Source: JBHIBD01 sp046758865
Lineage (GTDB): Bacteria; Planctomycetota; Brocadiia; Brocadiales; Bathyanammoxibiaceae
Assembly: GCA_046758865.1 (NCBI GenBank)
Contig: JBHIBD010000065.1
Coordinates: forward strand, 1-11,723
Length of the DNA: 11,723 bases
Direction: 5' to 3'
Positions 1 through 8,011 of this stretch are shown here, piece after piece. Position 1 is the first letter of the stretch. Each line of letters opens with the position of its first letter. The notes beneath the pieces were generated by a model. It was not told the origin of the DNA, did no database searches, and worked only from the letters and a program-made list of their open reading frames with translations. The translations under genes and the position numbers were made by a program.

Positions 1-35
1 TATATGCGCTAGATAAGCAGAAAGGTCTCCTTTTA

Positions 36-1676
36 TCAAGGTGATAGAGAGGTTTTTTCCGGTTTATTTGATATGAGTAATAAGTTCTTCATACTCCTTT
101 TGGGCCCTTGAAGCTTCTCCACTCGATAGAGGGATAGATTGACCCTTGATGTCAGTGCCTGATAATCTTCTTCGCGAATAAGGCAATAGACCCTTTCCTT
201 GCCGCTCAGGAAGGAGACAAGCTCGTCTTGAGAAAATATTATATTTGGATGAGACTTGGTGTAGTAGATATAGGCAGGTCTGAACATATTATAAACAGCC
301 CAGGGTGTGCCTGGCTGGATGAGGTTTGATATCCTCAGACAAAGGGATTTTTCAGACCGTCTCTTATTGTCCCATAAGAACAGGAGTCTGCCATAGGCCG
401 CTTCAAAGGTGCTTGTTATTAGGAATATGAAAATGAAGAGTACTCTGAACTGCCTTGTCCTGATGGCGTACCACAGTGTTCCTATTAGGCAGACGAAAGC
501 TACTGTGAGAATAGTAATTGTTAACGGGGTAGGATGAAACTGGTGTGCATGGGCCTTTGAGAAGATTTGGGCCACCATAAGGCCCAGGAATACAGCAAGT
601 CCGTACGTGAGCATTGGCCCCTTTTTTGGCCATCCCTTTAGTGGCAACTTTTCCATAAGTTCATCCCAAAAGCTTCCGAGGAGGAGGGCTATCGCAGGGT
701 AGACGGGCAAGATGTAGCGGCTGAATTTTTGAAGGGCTACTGAGAAAATAAGGAGCATGACAAGGAGCCACATCCCAGCGAATTCTATTCCTTTCCTTTC
801 TTTAACCGTTTTCCTGAGATATAGGTAAACGACACCAGGTAGTGCTAAGGACCAGGGCAGTGTGCCTGAGAAGATGTTGGAGAAGTAGAAGAAAAATTTT
901 CCTATGCTTAAGGGGGTCTTTGCATGGTGCATGAATTGCCCTAAGAGTCCCTCAATATGTCCTCTACCATCTGATAGGTATGCTGGTAGGAGCCAGATGA
1001 GGATTACGGCCGCAAGCAGGAGGCCTCCAAGTAGCGGCTGGATTTCTTTAAGGAGCTTGAGGTCGTTGCGCATCCATAAAAAGGAGGTCACAACACCCCC
1101 TACCATCAGGAAGGTTATCGGCCCCTTGGTTGTTATGGCTGCCAGACCCATAAGTACCCACGCCATAAGGAAGTACCTTCTCCTGCGGTTTTTGTTGGTG
1201 TATCCGAAGTAAAAAGAGGCTAGGGATGCGGCGACAAAAAAGGAAAAAGGCACATCCAATCTGGCCATGCATCCATATTTGTGGAACTGGGGCATGCTGA
1301 CCATCATAAGGGCCGCCAGCAGGCCTGCACGGGGATTAAAAAGCCTTTTTCCCAGGAAATAAACCAGTAGCACTGTGCCCAGGGCCATGAGCATAGAGGG
1401 GATAATGGCAGTAAACTCTGTAATGTCCCCTTGAGGAAGGCTCAATATGGCTTCAAGCCAGAAATAGAGAGGAGGCTCACCGTAGTATGGGTCACCGTTA
1501 AGGCGGAGCGCAAACCAGTGCCCGTCCGAGAGCATCTCCCTGGCAACCTGGGCGTACTTAGGCTCATCTGTCCCAACAAACTCCCTCACCCAGAGGTTTG
1601 GGAAATATATCGCTAACCAGAGGATTACAAGGAGAAGTACGCTAACCCTACCATTACCCTGAAGGATATCCTTCAT
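36..1676 (-). CDS. GT39 (ArnT/PMT-like) membrane glycosyltransferase, copy 1
   Basis: A 546-residue polytopic membrane protein of the GT39/ArnT-like superfamily, which transfers a sugar from a polyprenyl-phosphate donor to an acceptor on the outer face of the inner membrane. The first TM helix (about 11-29) is followed by the loop bearing the family's acidic pair, D37-E38 (GTDEPKYAQVAREML). Next come the PPLYFW motif (about 68-73), a second conserved acidic site at D141 (ARLDVP), about ten further hydrophobic helices, and the FSRYILPVYPAIALL motif. A soluble C-terminal domain (about 440-546) contains ERVYCLIRE and is shared with the two neighbouring paralogues. Its start overlaps the stop of copy 2 as ATGA, so translation is probably coupled. 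It is the last gene of the operon visible here and the only copy keeping both acidic residues, so it is the best candidate for the catalytically normal enzyme. Acceptor and sugar are unknown; in the PPLY motif the usual Lys is Glu (GEPPLYFW). Confidence 0.9.
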   Translation of the reverse strand: MKDILQGNGRVSVLLLVILWLAIYFPNLWVREFVGTDEPKYAQVAREMLSDGHWFALRLNGDPYYGEPPLYFWLEAILSLPQGDITEFTAIIPSMLMALGTVLLVYFLGKRLFNPRAGLLAALMMVSMPQFHKYGCMARLDVPFSFFVAASLASFYFGYTNKNRRRRYFLMAWVLMGLAAITTKGPITFLMVGGVVTSFLWMRNDLKLLKEIQPLLGGLLLAAVILIWLLPAYLSDGRGHIEGLLGQFMHHAKTPLSIGKFFFYFSNIFSGTLPWSLALPGVVYLYLRKTVKERKGIEFAGMWLLVMLLIFSVALQKFSRYILPVYPAIALLLGSFWDELMEKLPLKGWPKKGPMLTYGLAVFLGLMVAQIFSKAHAHQFHPTPLTITILTVAFVCLIGTLWYAIRTRQFRVLFIFIFLITSTFEAAYGRLLFLWDNKRRSEKSLCLRISNLIQPGTPWAVYNMFRPAYIYYTKSHPNIIFSQDELVSFLSGKERVYCLIREEDYQALTSRVNLSLYRVEKLQGPKRSMKNLLLISNKPEKTSLSP

Positions 1677-3325
1677 ATCTCAGACCCCGGTGGAATCTTT
1701 TGGATCTCATCGGGCTTATTGGATATCAGAACGAACTTGGCTGCCCTCTTACCGGTCTTTTCAAGTTCTGTTATCTTGAAGGCTGATACATTAAGGGTTG
1801 AGAGGTCTATTTTTGCATAGTCCCCTTCTCTTACGATACAATAAACCCTTTCCTTAGATGAAAGGAAATCAGCAAGGTCCTTTTCTGACCCAATGGTTTT
1901 GAGGTGCGTCCTTCCATAGAATACGTAGTCCGGACTGAAGAACCTGTAAAGCGCCCAGGGTGCACCGGGCTCCATGTTCGCAAGCGCCTTCTCACAGACG
2001 GCCTTTTCTGCACCTGCCTGGCTTTCTTTGGGAAGGGATATCTGCGTGTACGCCATGTCAAAACTGGTTATCATTACGAAGAAGCTGATAAAAAGAACCT
2101 TGTACTGGCCTGCTTGAACCGAGAACCACCAGGTCATAAGCAGCGCTATCATACACAGGGCAATTAGGTTGCCCACAATGGGTGTTAAGACAATGGCGTG
2201 AGAGGTTGTGAGTACCACAACTATTCCAGCAGACAATGAAAGGGTAAGGACAGGTATCACCTTTATCTTAGACCATGTTTCAGAGGTCTTGGCAATGTAA
2301 TGGTCCCATAGGGCCGCCGCTGCTAGGGCTATTGCCGGGTATATGGGCAGTATGTATCTTGAGCGCTTTGCCATAATGGCCGAGAAGACAATCCACATGG
2401 CGATGAACCAAATTGCAGACAGACGTAGCCCTTCCCTGTATTTATCATCAATATCACGTCTCAGGTAGAAAAAGAGTGCCGGGAGGATTAAAGACCAGGG
2501 GAGTGTACCCACAAAGGCCTCTGTAATGTAGTAAAAGGGTTTTATGTATTTGGGACTCTGACCAACGTGGTGGCTAAAGTGCCCTACCAGCCCCTGGATA
2601 TAGTCAGGCCCCCCTATTATGTACCCTGGTAGTAGCCATATCATTATGGTCGCCAACAGGACAACCCCCCCCAGTAGGGGTTCTGTCTCCCACATGCGGT
2701 GAAGCTCCCTACGGCTGAGGAGATACAGGAATATGACCGGGACTATTAGTACCACACCAAGGCCCTTTGTCAGCATGGCCAGGCCCATGAGAAACCAACC
2801 CCATAGAAGATACCACCTTTTATTAGAAGACGTGGTAAGGCCAAGGTAAAAAGCGGCGATACTGGAGGTTATAAATAGGGCCAGAGGTGTCTCCAGTTTT
2901 GCAATGCAGGCATATTTGTGGAACCCAGGGCTCGTGGCGAGGATTATGCCCGCCAGGAAACCCGCGCGTGCGCTATAAAGCCTCTTGCCCAGGAAATAAG
3001 CCACCAGCACTGTACCAAGGGCTGAGAGGGCGGAGGGTAGCCTGAGCGTGAATTCCGTTACATCCCCTACCGGAATACTCGTCAGGGCAATGAGCCAGAA
3101 GTAGAGGGGAGGTTTATTATAATACATCTCGCCGTTGAAGTATGGTACGAACCAGTGCCCGTTTAGGAGGGTCTCCCTCGCTATCTCTGCGTAAAGGGTC
3201 TCACGGCCGCACCACAGGTCTCTTCCACCCAGGTTGGGAATGTATAGTGTCAGGCAGAGGAGAACCAGAATTATAGGATAAAAACGTTCCTGAGACAGTG
3301 GCTCTTTATTTAAATATCCTTTCAT
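1673..3325 (-). CDS. GT39 (ArnT/PMT-like) membrane glycosyltransferase, copy 2
   Basis: A 550-residue paralogue of its two neighbours with the same architecture: first TM helix about 15-33, periplasmic loop with RETLYAEIARETLLNGHW, KPPLYFW at about 71-77, about eleven hydrophobic helices, the RSRYILPIYPAIAL motif, and the shared C-terminal soluble domain with KERVYCIVRE. The Asp of the expected Asp-Glu pair is Arg here (R41-E42), and the second acidic site is Glu instead of Asp (E145, AKLETP). The fold is intact, with no frameshift or internal stop, so this is divergence rather than decay. It may have altered activity, use another acceptor, or play a supporting role in a complex. The ATG is preceded by AAAGG with a 6-nt spacer. 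It lies 30 nt after copy 3 and overlaps copy 1 by 4 nt. Family assignment is firm; catalytic competence is uncertain. Confidence 0.88.
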   Translation of the reverse strand: MKGYLNKEPLSQERFYPIILVLLCLTLYIPNLGGRDLWCGRETLYAEIARETLLNGHWFVPYFNGEMYYNKPPLYFWLIALTSIPVGDVTEFTLRLPSALSALGTVLVAYFLGKRLYSARAGFLAGIILATSPGFHKYACIAKLETPLALFITSSIAAFYLGLTTSSNKRWYLLWGWFLMGLAMLTKGLGVVLIVPVIFLYLLSRRELHRMWETEPLLGGVVLLATIMIWLLPGYIIGGPDYIQGLVGHFSHHVGQSPKYIKPFYYITEAFVGTLPWSLILPALFFYLRRDIDDKYREGLRLSAIWFIAMWIVFSAIMAKRSRYILPIYPAIALAAAALWDHYIAKTSETWSKIKVIPVLTLSLSAGIVVVLTTSHAIVLTPIVGNLIALCMIALLMTWWFSVQAGQYKVLFISFFVMITSFDMAYTQISLPKESQAGAEKAVCEKALANMEPGAPWALYRFFSPDYVFYGRTHLKTIGSEKDLADFLSSKERVYCIVREGDYAKIDLSTLNVSAFKITELEKTGKRAAKFVLISNKPDEIQKIPPGSEI

Positions 3326-3355
3326 TTAGTACCTTTATCATGCCTGGGCAACGAC

Positions 3356-4924
3356 TTACCCGCCAGTTGGCCGATTAGAAACCAGTACAAACACTGAGTT
3401 TTTCATACCTGGTCCCTTTAGCCTGGCGACCTCTCTCACAGGAAGTCTTAGTTCCTGGAGCTGCTCTTCCCTTATCAGGCAATAGACCCTTTTCTCGGAG
3501 GAAAGGAATTTGGCCAAATCCTTTTTGGTGTCAACACGCTTGGGATACGTCCTGGTGTAAAAGGTATGTGCGGGCCTAAGACCCTTATAGACGGCCCACT
3601 CGGCGCCGGGTACCATGGAGCTCACGATGCCCTGGCAGAGGGCCTTCTCTGATCTCTCTTCATTCTCTTTTGGTAGGAGAAACTGATAGCGGCTCACCCC
3701 AAAGGTGATTAGCACCAGGAATATGGCCCCAAAGATGAGACGGAACTGTCCACCCCGCAGTGCAAAGTATATTGCTGTAAGCAGACACACAGCACCCAAG
3801 GCAAGGCTCGGGACTGGGGCTGGAAGGCAGTGAGACTCCAGCAGGGCTATTTCTACTCCCACAACCATGGCAAATAGCAGTAGGGGAAGGGCCTTTAAGG
3901 TTGGCCATGCAGGTAAACTCTTTGTCAGGTATCCATCCAAGGGGACTGCTGCAAGCAATGCCGCTGCAGGATAGAGGGGCAGTAGATACCTGCTGTGTTT
4001 GGTAGCGATCACGCTGAAGACCACAAACATAACCAAAAACCATATGCATGGCAATCTCAGCCCTTCCACTTTGTTTTTATAGAACATAAAGATGGCTACG
4101 GGGATGAGTAAGGCCCAGGGGCCGAGCCCGAACAGTTCTGGCAGGTAGAAGTAGAAACTTTTTGAATGGTATTCGTGTGTTACATATGCGCTTAGCAACG
4201 AGTAGAGCCCCATGATGTAAGCGTATCCCCCTTCAAAGTAGACCAGCAGGACCCAGCCCATGACGGTTGCAACAAAGATAAACCCACCAAGGACCATTCT
4301 TGTCTCTCCTAGAAGCTTGAGTTCTTTCTTAGAGTAGAGATACAAGAAGACTATCCCTGCTAACATCAGTGGTACTAGCGGCCCCTTTATCAGTGCTGTT
4401 AGGGCAGCAAAGAACCCGCCCAGGTAGTAATAGCTATTTTTAGAGCGGATAAAGCCGAGGTAAAATGCGGCCAGGCTGGATGTGGCAAAGAGTGCAAGGG
4501 GCATGTCTATACGGACCATGCAGGCAGATTTATAGAACTGGGGTGACGAGGCGAGTATTAGCGCCGCAAGCAGTCCCACGCGCTGGCTGAAGAGTTCCTT
4601 CCCTAGGAGGTAAATGACCAACACCATGCCCAGTGCACTGAGGGCAGATGGCAGCCGGGCAGTAAATTCTGTAACATCGCCGACGGGTATGCTTACAACT
4701 GCGATAAGCCATGGGTAGAGAGGGGGTTTTATGGTGTAGATCGCACCGTTATAGTGGGGTATGATCCAATGTCCACCCACTACCGTTTCCCTGGCCACCT
4801 CCGCATACTGTGGCTCGACACTCCCCCATAGGTCCCTGTTGCCCAGACAGGGGAGATATAGGAAAAGACATAGAACGGTTAAAATGAGGACCCAAGGCAG
4901 TTCTTTCTTAGGAAGCTCTCTCAT
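3356..4924 (-). CDS. GT39 (ArnT/PMT-like) membrane glycosyltransferase, copy 3
   Basis: A 522-residue member of the same tandem family, first of the three to be transcribed. It shows the first TM helix (about 10-28), the loop GSVEPQYAEVARETVVGGHW, IKPPLYPW (about 65-72), D140 in MVRIDMP, the HSRYLLPLYPAAALL motif, and the shared C-terminal soluble domain with KRVYCLIREEQ. The expected Asp-Glu pair reads V36-E37, so the Asp is lost as in copy 2, but D140 is kept. The start lies inside the end of the GT2 gene (17-nt overlap, different frame), which argues for translational coupling and that donor synthesis and transfer are made together. Only a weak AGAAG precedes the ATG, which fits coupled re-initiation. 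Probable role: extracytoplasmic transfer of the sugar loaded by the GT2 protein. Substrate is unknown. Confidence 0.88.
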   Translation of the reverse strand: MRELPKKELPWVLILTVLCLFLYLPCLGNRDLWGSVEPQYAEVARETVVGGHWIIPHYNGAIYTIKPPLYPWLIAVVSIPVGDVTEFTARLPSALSALGMVLVIYLLGKELFSQRVGLLAALILASSPQFYKSACMVRIDMPLALFATSSLAAFYLGFIRSKNSYYYLGGFFAALTALIKGPLVPLMLAGIVFLYLYSKKELKLLGETRMVLGGFIFVATVMGWVLLVYFEGGYAYIMGLYSLLSAYVTHEYHSKSFYFYLPELFGLGPWALLIPVAIFMFYKNKVEGLRLPCIWFLVMFVVFSVIATKHSRYLLPLYPAAALLAAVPLDGYLTKSLPAWPTLKALPLLLFAMVVGVEIALLESHCLPAPVPSLALGAVCLLTAIYFALRGGQFRLIFGAIFLVLITFGVSRYQFLLPKENEERSEKALCQGIVSSMVPGAEWAVYKGLRPAHTFYTRTYPKRVDTKKDLAKFLSSEKRVYCLIREEQLQELRLPVREVARLKGPGMKNSVFVLVSNRPTGG

Positions 4925-5642
4925 CTAATTCTTCTATTATTTCATAGTCAATATGTCTGTTGTGCATCCACTTCACTGCCAGGAGGTCAACCAGGTACTT
5001 GAAGAGGCGGTTTCTGATATTGTACTTAGACTGGCCGTGTGTCCTCGGATAATGGGTTATAGGGATTTCTGTCACGCGAAAGCCCTCCATCCGGCAGAGG
5101 GTCGGATAGAAACGGTGTAGACCCTTAAATAATTTTACCTTTTTGGCCACCTCCCTTTTCATGGCCCTCAGTGGGGAACCTGCATCCATTGCATCATCAC
5201 CCATCAGCCACCTTCTAACAAAATTGCCTCCCCAAGAGAATATTCTCCTTATGGGGTCGTCCTGTCTCTTAGCACGTCGGCCCCAGGCCACGTCGTAGTC
5301 TTTGAGTTGTTCGAGTAATCTAGGTATGTCCTTGGGTTCGCTCTGCAAGTCTGCATCCATAGTTATGATGATCTCACCCCTTGCTGCACCGAACCCGGCG
5401 GCCAGGGCTGCTGTCTCGCCGCAGTTTTTCTTGAAGTGTATAACCCTAACAGAGGGGCTGTTGGCATTGATGTCCCTAAGAATCTCGAGGCTCTTGTCTG
5501 TGCTCCCATCATCTACAAATATAATCTCATAGGGACTGCCTAATCCTTTAAGAACTGCCTGAAGTCTGGAATGGAGTTCCTTAAGGTTCTCTTCTTCGTT
5601 GTGCAGGGGGAGTACGACAGAAAGTTTTTGCACACTAGCCAC
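4908..5642 (-). CDS. GT2 family polyprenyl-phosphate glycosyltransferase (DPM1/ArnC-like)
   Basis: A 244-residue GT-A fold family 2 glycosyltransferase. It opens with LSVVLPLHNEEENL (7-20), has VDDGSTD (43-49) for nucleotide binding, the metal-binding DAD triad in TMDADLQ (D96, D98), and the acceptor-side motif HYPRTHGQSKYN (197-208) typical of dolichol/undecaprenyl-phosphate sugar transferases. It probably moves a sugar from a UDP- or GDP-sugar to undecaprenyl phosphate at the cytoplasmic face. Unlike ArnC/GtrB it has no C-terminal TM pair and resembles the short soluble DPM1 form. The GTG start at 5642 has only a weak AGG six nt upstream; a stronger AAAAGGAG lies too far away (16 nt), and another in-frame GTG three codons later would also fit, so the start is uncertain by a few residues. 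It sits between the aminotransferase and the three GT39 genes, which are its likely donor consumers. Confidence 0.9.
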   Translation of the reverse strand: MASVQKLSVVLPLHNEEENLKELHSRLQAVLKGLGSPYEIIFVDDGSTDKSLEILRDINANSPSVRVIHFKKNCGETAALAAGFGAARGEIIITMDADLQSEPKDIPRLLEQLKDYDVAWGRRAKRQDDPIRRIFSWGGNFVRRWLMGDDAMDAGSPLRAMKREVAKKVKLFKGLHRFYPTLCRMEGFRVTEIPITHYPRTHGQSKYNIRNRLFKYLVDLLAVKWMHNRHIDYEIIEELDERAS

Positions 5643-5669
5643 GGAATACCTGGAAAATCTCCTTTTGAG

Positions 5670-6794
5670 CTATTTTACGTGCTGCTTTACGGCATCTACA
5701 ACCGTTTCAATTTGCTCCTGTGTCATCTCCGGATAGAGCGGCAGACTCAGGATGGTAGCTGCGGCCTCCTCTGCCATTGGGAATGACCCTTTACCAAGTC
5801 CGAGGTAGGCAAAGGCTGGCTGAAGGTGTAGGGGGATGGGATAGTGTATGCCAGTTTCAATATTTTCCTCCTTTAACTTTTTTCTCAAGAGGTCTCTATC
5901 CCTAACCCTTATAACATATAGGTGGTATACCGGCTTAACCCTGTCAGGCACCTCTGGAACAGCCACTTCTTTTACCGGCGATAGGAGTCTGTTATAGCAC
6001 TGTGCATGCTGCCTTCGTTTTTCATTCCACTTGTCAAGGTATTTTAGTTTTATGGAAAGGATTGCGGCCTGAAGCGCGTCCAGCCTGCTGTTATAGCCCT
6101 CGATCTCGTGGCGGTATTTTTCCTGTCTCCCGTGGTTCCTGAACATGCGTACCAGTTCGGCGATACGCCCATCGTTAGTAACCACCGCCCCACCGTCTCC
6201 GTAGGCGCCGAGGTTCTTTGCGGGGTAGAAGCTGAAGCATGCAACGTTCCCTATGGTACCAACCCTCTGGCCCTTGTACTCGGCACCGTGGGCCTGGGCC
6301 GCATCCTCTATGAGCATGAGGTTGTGGGCCTGGCACAGCTCTTTTAGTTCCTCCATTTGTGCAGGCTGGCCGTAGAGGTGGACAGGCATTATTGCCTTGG
6401 TCTTTTTAGTAATCTTTTTCTCTGCCTCGCCAGGGTCCATGTTGAACGTTTTGGGGTTTATATCGGCAAAGACCACCCTTGCCCCTGAGAGGCTTATGGC
6501 CTCGGCGGTAGGAGCTGCCGTGTTGGGGACGGTGATTACCTCGTCCCCGGGGCCAATGCCAAGTGCCCTGAGGGCGAGTATCAGGGCATCTGTGCCACTT
6601 GCCACACCGATTGCAAAACTGGCATTGCAGAATCTGGCAAAACTGTCCTCAAACTCCTTTACATGTCTTCCAAGGATAAAGGTACTTCCTTCAATGACAT
6701 TTCTCATTGCGGGCCATATCTCTTCACGGATTGCCTGGTACTGGGCGTCAAGGTCTACGAGTTTTATTTTTTCCATGGTAATTGTGTTCTTCAT
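5670..6794 (-). CDS. DegT/DnrJ/EryC1/StrS PLP-dependent sugar aminotransferase
   Basis: A 374-residue member of the DegT/DnrJ/EryC1/StrS family, cytosolic PLP enzymes that transaminate keto-sugars attached to UDP or dTDP. Visible signatures are GVASGTDALILAL (63-75, PLP-phosphate binding), VPNTAAPTAEA (89-99), IEDAAQAHGA with PLP-ring Asp D164, and FSFYPAKNLGAYGDGGAV, where K193 is the Schiff-base lysine. The C-terminal GIHYPIPLHLQPAF segment is typical of the WecE/VioA/WbpE group. Length is normal. The ATG at 6794 is well supported by AAGGA with a 6-nt spacer; a second ATG six codons later is less likely. The gene lies 18 nt after the Gfo/Idh/MocA dehydrogenase, the same pairing as WbpB/WbpE, which oxidise then aminate C3 of UDP-GlcNAcA. 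Exact substrate is inferred only. No N-acetyltransferase is seen in the window. Confidence 0.93.
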   Translation of the reverse strand: MKNTITMEKIKLVDLDAQYQAIREEIWPAMRNVIEGSTFILGRHVKEFEDSFARFCNASFAIGVASGTDALILALRALGIGPGDEVITVPNTAAPTAEAISLSGARVVFADINPKTFNMDPGEAEKKITKKTKAIMPVHLYGQPAQMEELKELCQAHNLMLIEDAAQAHGAEYKGQRVGTIGNVACFSFYPAKNLGAYGDGGAVVTNDGRIAELVRMFRNHGRQEKYRHEIEGYNSRLDALQAAILSIKLKYLDKWNEKRRQHAQCYNRLLSPVKEVAVPEVPDRVKPVYHLYVIRVRDRDLLRKKLKEENIETGIHYPIPLHLQPAFAYLGLGKGSFPMAEEAAATILSLPLYPEMTQEQIETVVDAVKQHVK

Positions 6795-6812
6795 CTTGCT
6801 TCCTTATTAGGT

Positions 6813-7820
6813 TCAATTTGCTATGGCTACTGTTTTCCCACCCCTTTTCAGCGACACTTGTGCCGTCTCAAGGACCTTGACTACCCTCAGGCCGCACTCG
6901 CCGTCGGTAAGTGGCCTCAGCCCGCTCTCGATGCATTCCACAAAGTGTTTACATTCCAGATAAAGCGGTTCATAGTCCTCTAGTTCGGGGGTTGTCACCT
7001 CACCCCTCTTTTTCACATACTTGTCCTTTTTCTGGTCGAAGCCATTGGCGCACAGTTCATTTTTTATTACCTTCACTTTCCCATCGTGATTGAGTTCGTC
7101 ATAGATAATCATGTTCTTGCTGCCGACTATCGTGGTGCTCCTCACCCTTTTGGGGCTCAGCCAGCTTACATGGATTTCTGCATTTATACCAGAGGGGAAT
7201 TCCATGGAGATGTGCACCACGTCTTCCACCCCTTTCTGGAGGTAGCTGTAACCATGTGCGCTCACACACGTGGGTTCCTGTCCAAGCCAATATAGCATTA
7301 TGGAGATATCGTGGGGGGCGATGTTCCACATGGCGTTTACATCTGCCTTCACGGTGCCAAGGTCTGTTCTCTCCGAGTATAGATAATAGATATCCCCAAG
7401 TGTGCCAGTATTGATGATTTCTTTTACTTTCCTTACTGCGGCGTTGTACTCGAAGATGTGTCCCACCATGAGGGTAAGCCCACAGTCTTCGGCCAGGCGT
7501 ATCAACTCCCGACACTCACCACCGGTAAGTGCCAGGGGTTTTTCAACAAAGACATGCTTCCCACTGAGCAAGGCACTCCTTGTCATCTCATAATGGAAGG
7601 CAGGCTGAACGGCAATCACCACGCTGTCTATCTCATTGTCTTTCAGGAGGGTAGAGTAATCTTTGAAAAACCTTAGCTTGGGATGCGTCTTGGCAACAGA
7701 GGTCCGTCGCACATCGTTCCGCTCGCACACCGCATGTACCAACTTGGGGTTTATCTTCAAGAAATTTCTTATGAGGTTGGGTCCCCAATAGCCTGCTCCT
7801 ACTATTGCCAGCTTAGTCAT
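6813..7820 (-). CDS. Gfo/Idh/MocA family NAD(P)-dependent sugar dehydrogenase
   Basis: A 335-residue cytosolic oxidoreductase of the Gfo/Idh/MocA family. The N-terminal Rossmann fold starts with VGAGYWGPN (7-15). The diagnostic EKP triplet is at 93-95 (FVEKPLAL, K94 catalytic), followed by VGHIFEYN (119-126) and a C-terminal alpha/beta domain whose MWNIAPHDISIMLYW segment (164-178) carries H170-D171. By context it is a WlbA/WbpB-like nucleotide-sugar 3-dehydrogenase supplying the keto-sugar to the adjacent aminotransferase; this is inference from the gene pair, and the sugar is not known. It is the first gene of the six-gene minus-strand operon and lies divergently to parA. The ATG is preceded by AAAGGAG at unusually short spacing. 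Length and motifs are complete, with no sign of decay. Confidence 0.92.
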   Translation of the reverse strand: MTKLAIVGAGYWGPNLIRNFLKINPKLVHAVCERNDVRRTSVAKTHPKLRFFKDYSTLLKDNEIDSVVIAVQPAFHYEMTRSALLSGKHVFVEKPLALTGGECRELIRLAEDCGLTLMVGHIFEYNAAVRKVKEIINTGTLGDIYYLYSERTDLGTVKADVNAMWNIAPHDISIMLYWLGQEPTCVSAHGYSYLQKGVEDVVHISMEFPSGINAEIHVSWLSPKRVRSTTIVGSKNMIIYDELNHDGKVKVIKNELCANGFDQKKDKYVKKRGEVTTPELEDYEPLYLECKHFVECIESGLRPLTDGECGLRVVKVLETAQVSLKRGGKTVAIAN

Positions 7821-7826
7821 TCTCCT

Positions 7827-7839
7827 TTATCTGTCACCT
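7827..7839 (-). promoter_or_regulatory. Leader motif shared with the methyltransferase gene (copy A)
   Basis: The 13-nt sequence AGGTGACAGATAA (minus strand) lies just upstream of the ribosome binding site of the Gfo/Idh/MocA gene. The identical 13-mer occurs directly upstream of the methyltransferase gene at 11682-11694. Whether this is a regulatory leader element or chance is open. Confidence 0.3.
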
Positions 7840-7880
7840 GTCCTTTGTTGAGCTAAATAGATAAGAGTTTAAAGCATATA

Positions 7881-7909
7881 GATTTAAAACTTTGTTGTAA
7901 AAATGTCAA
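7881..7909 (-). promoter_or_regulatory. Putative sigma70 promoter of the glycan operon
   Basis: On the minus strand a perfect -35 hexamer TTGACA (7904-7909) is followed after 17 nt by a weak -10, TAAATC (7881-7886), in very AT-rich DNA about 60 nt upstream of the dehydrogenase start. The -10 matches the consensus at only three positions, and a TATATGCT lies a little further downstream, so the exact -10 is uncertain. Confidence 0.4.
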
Positions 7910-7934
7910 ACTAATTCTTATGGTTCGAAATGGC

Positions 7935-7962
7935 TTGATTTTTTTTGAGCCTGTGGTATGCT
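7935..7962 (+). promoter_or_regulatory. Putative sigma70 promoter of parA
   Basis: Plus-strand TTGATT (7935-7940) and TATGCT (7957-7962) are separated by 16 nt, each matching the sigma70 consensus at four of six positions. It lies about 50 nt upstream of the parA start and back to back with the putative operon promoter, so the 190-nt gap between the divergent genes appears to hold both promoters. Confidence 0.4.
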
Positions 7963-7983
7963 TTAGCCGTGAGGGTTTAGCCG
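7962..7983 (+). repeat. Direct repeat TTTAGCCG x2 in the parA leader
   Basis: TTTAGCCG occurs at 7962-7969 and again at 7976-7983, a 14-bp period, between the putative -10 and the parA ribosome binding site. Position and spacing would suit an operator, for example for ParA autoregulation, but two 8-mers could also be chance. Confidence 0.35.
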
Positions 7984-8011
7984 AAGTATTTGCAAGGTTG
8001 GGAGTAAGGTA

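Noticed and set aside
21..33. AAAGG-TCT-CCTTT hairpin just after the stop of GT39 copy 1
   Set aside because: Only a 5-bp AT-rich stem with no T-run; more likely the ribosome binding site of a following gene, or chance, than a terminator.
3660..4049. 129-codon open frame inside GT39 copy 3, same strand, other frame
   Set aside because: It lies wholly within a well-supported GT39 gene, and its Pro/Ser/Cys-rich translation has no family features.
6397..6810. 137-codon open frame opposite the aminotransferase gene
   Set aside because: It is antisense to the conserved N-terminal half of the DegT-family gene; the hydrophobic look arises from complementing Ala/Gly-rich coding sequence.
7099..7515. 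138-codon open frame inside the Gfo/Idh/MocA gene
   Set aside because: It overlaps the dehydrogenase's conserved core in another frame; low-complexity, charge-rich translation without motifs.
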